DNA from: Actinomycetota bacterium
Lineage (GTDB): Bacteria; Actinomycetota; Aquicultoria; Subteraquimicrobiales; UBA9087
Direction: 5' to 3'
DNA length: 15,690 nt
Assembly (NCBI GenBank): GCA_003491635.1
Contig: DNCG01000122.1
Span: forward strand, 1-15,690
A program made the position numbers and the translations under genes. Every line of letters begins with the position of its first letter. Position 1 is the stretch's first letter. The notes below the pieces were generated by a model. That model saw only the letters and a program-made list of their open reading frames with translations, was not told the origin of the DNA and searched no databases. Positions 12,457 to 15,690 of this stretch are shown here, piece after piece.

Positions 12457-15400
12457 ATGCCAAAGAGAACCGACCTGAAAAAGATTTTGATAGTTGGCTC
12501 TGGGCCGATCATCATTGGTCAGGCTTGCGAGTTTGATTACTCCGGGACACAGGCGTGTAAGGCTTTGAAAGAGGATGGTTATGAGATAGTTCTTGTTAAC
12601 AGCAATCCCGCGACGATAATGACCGATCCGGAGTTTGCCGACAGAACTTACGTTGAGCCCATCACGCCCCTGATTTTAGAGGAGGTTATCAAAAAGGAAA
12701 GACCGGATGCACTTCTTCCTCATCTGGGGGGTCAAACTGGCCTGAATAATGCCGCCGCCCTAGCTGAAGCTGGCGTCTTGGATAAATACAAAGTCGAGCT
12801 GATCGGGGTGAACTTTGAGACCATCAAAAAAGCTGAAGACAGGAGCTTGTTCAAGAAAGCCATGGAAAAAATTGGGCTGGACCTACCACGCAGTGGCTTT
12901 GCTTACAGCTTAGACGAGGCGCTTGCTCAAGCTGAGGAGCTTGGCTTCCCCCTTGTGATTCGCCCCAGTTTCACGCTCGGAGGAACGGGGAGCGGTGTTG
13001 CCTATTACAAAGAGGAATTTATTGATATGGTCGCCTATGGTCTGGCGCTCAGCCCCATCTCCGAGGTTCTCGTCGAGGAATCGGTCATCGGTTGGAAAGA
13101 GATTGAAACCGAAATGATGAGGGATTGCAGGGATAATATTATCACCGTTTGCTCCATTGAGAATTTCGACCCCATGGGTATTCACACCGGTGACAGCATC
13201 GCGGTGGCTCCGGCGCAGACAATAACGGCGAAAGAGTGGGAAATCATCCGTGATGCCTCCATCGATATCATGAGAGAAATCAATGTCGTTGGTGGGTCCA
13301 ATATACAGTTTGCGGTGCACCCGGAGACGGGACGCATAGTGGTGATCGAGATGAACCCACGAGTTTCCCGAAGCTCAGCTCTTGCCTCAAAGGCAACGGG
13401 TTACCCAATAGCCAAAATGGCGACGAAGCTAGCCGTTGGCTATACCCTCGATGAGGTAACGAACGACATGACCAGGAAAACGTCAGCCTTTGAGCCTGCT
13501 GTTGACTACGTCGTGGTCAAGACGCCGCGTTGGGCTTTTGAGAAGTTTCCCGAGGCTAATGCTACTCTCACCACAAGGATGAAGTCGGTGGGGGAGGTGA
13601 TGTCCCTCGGGCGAACCTTTAAGGAGGCTTTACAGAAATCCATCAGGTCTCTGGAGATAGACCGGTACGGGGTGGGTGCCGATGGCAAGGACGAGCTGGT
13701 CGATGAGGAGCTTTACAAGAAACTGGCTATCCCCAATGTTGACCGGGTGTTTTACATAAGATATGCATTTCTTAATGGAATGTCCGTGGATGAAGTCTAC
13801 GATCTCACGAAGATAGACTGGTGGTTTTTGAATCAGATTCGCGAAATAGTTTTGATGGAAGGAAAGATAACAGGACATCGCCTTTCCAACTTGCCCTCGG
13901 GCTTGCTCCGGGAGGCGAAAAGGTTTGGTTTCTCCGACGTCCAGATAGCCCATCTCACCAAATCCAACGAGGAGGCGGTCAAGGCGAAAAGGAAGAAGGA
14001 GAAGATAGAGCCTGTTTATAAAACCGTGGATACCTGCGGTGGCGAAATGGAGGTCTATACGGCGTATCGCTATTCGACCTATGAAAGCGAGACGACTGAG
14101 GTGAAGCCGTCGACCAGGAAACGGGTGCTGATTTTGGGAAGCGGGCCCAATCGGATTGGCCAGGGAATTGAGTTTGATTACTGTTGCGTCCACGCGGTTT
14201 TTGCTCTAAAAGAAGATGGCTACGAAACGATAATGGTCAACTGCAATCCCGAGACGGTTAGCACCGACTATGATACGGCAGACAAACTTTATTTTGAGCC
14301 CTTGACCTTTGAGGACGTCATGAGCGTGATTGAGGCCGAGCGGCCGGAGGGGGTGATTATTCAACTGGGCGGGCAGACTCCCCTGAAGCTTGCCGTCCCA
14401 CTTGAGGAAGCAGGCGTAAAAATATTGGGGACATCCCCGGACAGCATCGATCTGGCTGAGGATAGAAAGAGGTTCAGCCAGCTTCTCAGGAAACTGAAGA
14501 TTCCCACCCCGTCTCATGGAACCGCTACTTCTTACAAAGAAGCGCTAGTCGTTGCCAGAAAGATAGGCTACCCCCTGTTGGTGAGGCCCTCGTATGTTCT
14601 GGGGGGACGGGCAATGGAGATCGTCTATTCTGAAGAGATGCTGGAGACGTACATAACCTCGGCGGTAAAGGCCTCTTTCGATCGACCGATCTTGATAGAT
14701 AAGTTTTTGGAAGGGGCAACCGAGGTGGATGTAGATGCCTTGTGTGATAGCAAGAATGTGCTCATCGGAGGGATAATGGAGCATATCGAAGAAGCGGGTG
14801 TTCATTCCGGGGACAGTGCCTGTGCTATGCCGCCATTCTCCTTAGCAAAAGAGCAACTTGAAACGATAAAAGAGTACACGGTTAGACTGGCCAAGACGCT
14901 CAGCGTGGTTGGTCTCATAAACATTCAATATGCTGTGAAGGATGGGGTGGTCTATGTTCTTGAGGTCAATCCCAGAGCGTCTCGGACGGTGCCCTTTGTA
15001 AGCAAGACCGTGGGCGTTCCACTGGCGAAACTAGCAACGCGGTTGATGATGGGCAAGACGCTTGAGGATTTGGGCTATAAGGGGGATGGGGAGCTTCCCA
15101 TCTTAAAACATATAGCTGTGAAAGAAGCCGTCCTTCCTTTCAGGCGATTCCCGGAGGTGGACACGGTCTTGGGACCAGAGATGAAATCCACAGGTGAAGT
15201 AATGGGAATCGATAAGACCTTCGATTTCTCCTTCGCTAAGTCTCAGATGGCGGCGGGACAGGAATTGCCGACCGAGGGCAAGGTCTTTATCAGCGTCTGC
15301 AACCGTGATAAACCAACCGTCGTTCCCATAGCCAAGAAATTTGTAGAGATGGGTTTTGAATTGGTTGCGACCAAGGGGACGGGTGAGATACTGGCCGCCA

Positions 15401-15687
15401 GTGGTGTAAAGGTGAGGGAGATCTTGAAGGTTCGCGAGGGACGTCCAAATGTGGTCGATTTGATCAAAAATGGCGACATCAAGCTGGTCATAAACACTCC
15501 CTGGGGCAAGGGGCCCCGAACCGATGGCTACTATATCCGTACAGCGGCCTCGGTTTGCGGCGTTCCCTCGATTACAACGATCGCCGGTGCTACAGCTGCC
15601 GTGAAAGCGATTGAGGCCATAAAATCAAAGAGATTATCGGTTCAGGCACTCCAGGACTACCATCGTAGGAAGAAAAGAAAGCGTTGA
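12457..15687 (+). CDS. carB: carbamoyl phosphate synthase large subunit
   Basis: CarB makes carbamoyl phosphate from bicarbonate, ammonia and two ATP. The 1076-residue product is complete. It has two homologous ATP-grasp halves: roughly 1-400 for carboxyphosphate (GSGPIIIGQACEFDYSG, IRPSFTLGGTGSG, EMNPRVSRSSALASKATG) and roughly 550-935 for the second phosphorylation (GSGPNRIGQGIEFDY, VRPSYVLGGRAME, EVNPRASRTVPFVSKT). An oligomerisation region lies between them. The C-terminal MGS-like allosteric domain (about 936-1076) has KGTGEIL and NTPWGKGPRTDGYYIR. No catalytic motif looks lost, in contrast to its partner CarA, so it should be an active ammonia-using synthetase. The tail is strongly basic (RRKKRKR). 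The stop is TGA 15685-15687, three bases before the window ends; later pyr genes such as pyrD or pyrF, if present, would follow outside. Confidence 0.98.
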   Translation: MPKRTDLKKILIVGSGPIIIGQACEFDYSGTQACKALKEDGYEIVLVNSNPATIMTDPEFADRTYVEPITPLILEEVIKKERPDALLPHLGGQTGLNNAAALAEAGVLDKYKVELIGVNFETIKKAEDRSLFKKAMEKIGLDLPRSGFAYSLDEALAQAEELGFPLVIRPSFTLGGTGSGVAYYKEEFIDMVAYGLALSPISEVLVEESVIGWKEIETEMMRDCRDNIITVCSIENFDPMGIHTGDSIAVAPAQTITAKEWEIIRDASIDIMREINVVGGSNIQFAVHPETGRIVVIEMNPRVSRSSALASKATGYPIAKMATKLAVGYTLDEVTNDMTRKTSAFEPAVDYVVVKTPRWAFEKFPEANATLTTRMKSVGEVMSLGRTFKEALQKSIRSLEIDRYGVGADGKDELVDEELYKKLAIPNVDRVFYIRYAFLNGMSVDEVYDLTKIDWWFLNQIREIVLMEGKITGHRLSNLPSGLLREAKRFGFSDVQIAHLTKSNEEAVKAKRKKEKIEPVYKTVDTCGGEMEVYTAYRYSTYESETTEVKPSTRKRVLILGSGPNRIGQGIEFDYCCVHAVFALKEDGYETIMVNCNPETVSTDYDTADKLYFEPLTFEDVMSVIEAERPEGVIIQLGGQTPLKLAVPLEEAGVKILGTSPDSIDLAEDRKRFSQLLRKLKIPTPSHGTATSYKEALVVARKIGYPLLVRPSYVLGGRAMEIVYSEEMLETYITSAVKASFDRPILIDKFLEGATEVDVDALCDSKNVLIGGIMEHIEEAGVHSGDSACAMPPFSLAKEQLETIKEYTVRLAKTLSVVGLINIQYAVKDGVVYVLEVNPRASRTVPFVSKTVGVPLAKLATRLMMGKTLEDLGYKGDGELPILKHIAVKEAVLPFRRFPEVDTVLGPEMKSTGEVMGIDKTFDFSFAKSQMAAGQELPTEGKVFISVCNRDKPTVVPIAKKFVEMGFELVATKGTGEILAASGVKVREILKVREGRPNVVDLIKNGDIKLVINTPWGKGPRTDGYYIRTAASVCGVPSITTIAGATAAVKAIEAIKSKRLSVQALQDYHRRKKRKR

Positions 15688-15690
15688 AGA

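Noticed and set aside
13630..14193. Minus-strand open frame of 187 codons within carB
   Set aside because: carB is continuous and conserved on the other strand and no domain or ribosome site is visible for this frame.
1..15690. CRISPR arrays, tRNA or rRNA genes, insertion sequences, phage genes
   Set aside because: No repeat-spacer pattern, transposase, integrase or RNA-gene signature was found; coding density is close to complete on one strand.

Overview
The window holds two complete, tightly packed + strand gene clusters with almost no non-coding DNA. The first (about 1-8274) is a futalosine-type menaquinone operon. The second (about 8286-15687) is a de novo pyrimidine operon with a PyrR attenuator. 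The Gram-positive-style RNA attenuator, the pyrR-pyrB-pyrC-carA-carB order, frequent TTG/GTG starts and the futalosine route suggest a Gram-positive-related anaerobe, perhaps a deep-branching actinobacterial or clostridial lineage. That placement is inference from gene content; no rRNA or tRNA is present.

Menaquinone cluster. The window opens in the last 70 codons of a probable TetR-family regulator, whose stop overlaps the start of a UbiD-type decarboxylase (mqnL). There follow a UbiA-type prenyltransferase (mqnP), a flavin prenyltransferase that makes the UbiD cofactor (ubiX), aminofutalosine synthase (mqnE), chorismate dehydratase (mqnA), cyclic dehypoxanthinyl futalosine synthase (mqnC), a divergent MTAP/PNP-family nucleoside-cleaving enzyme, and an amidohydrolase that fits aminofutalosine deaminase (mqnX). 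Most junctions overlap by 4-32 bases. Read as a pathway: MqnA and MqnE build aminofutalosine, the amidohydrolase deaminates it to futalosine, the MTAP-like protein removes hypoxanthine, MqnC cyclises the product, and MqnP and MqnL prenylate and decarboxylate the naphthoate. mqnD and the last methyltransferase are not in the window.

Pyrimidine cluster. A sigma-70-like promoter (8286-8314) is followed by a clear PyrR-binding hairpin, an antiterminator that shares bases with it, and an intrinsic terminator. Then come pyrR, a second terminator-like hairpin, pyrB, pyrC, carA and carB. PyrR is expected to sense UMP/UTP and favour termination in the leader.

Most notable points. (1) CarA is full length and in frame but lacks the glutaminase Cys, His and Glu, which predicts an ammonia-dependent carbamoyl phosphate synthetase. 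(2) The MTAP-like protein has lost the family's phosphate-binding residues and carries Asn where MTAP has a base-selecting Asp, as expected of a hypoxanthine-releasing futalosine hydrolase rather than a phosphorylase. (3) A GC-rich palindromic insert of about 60 bases lies in frame near the C-terminus of mqnX. (4) In the pyr leader, the 3' arm of the terminator is also a strong Shine-Dalgarno sequence feeding an ATG in frame with pyrR.
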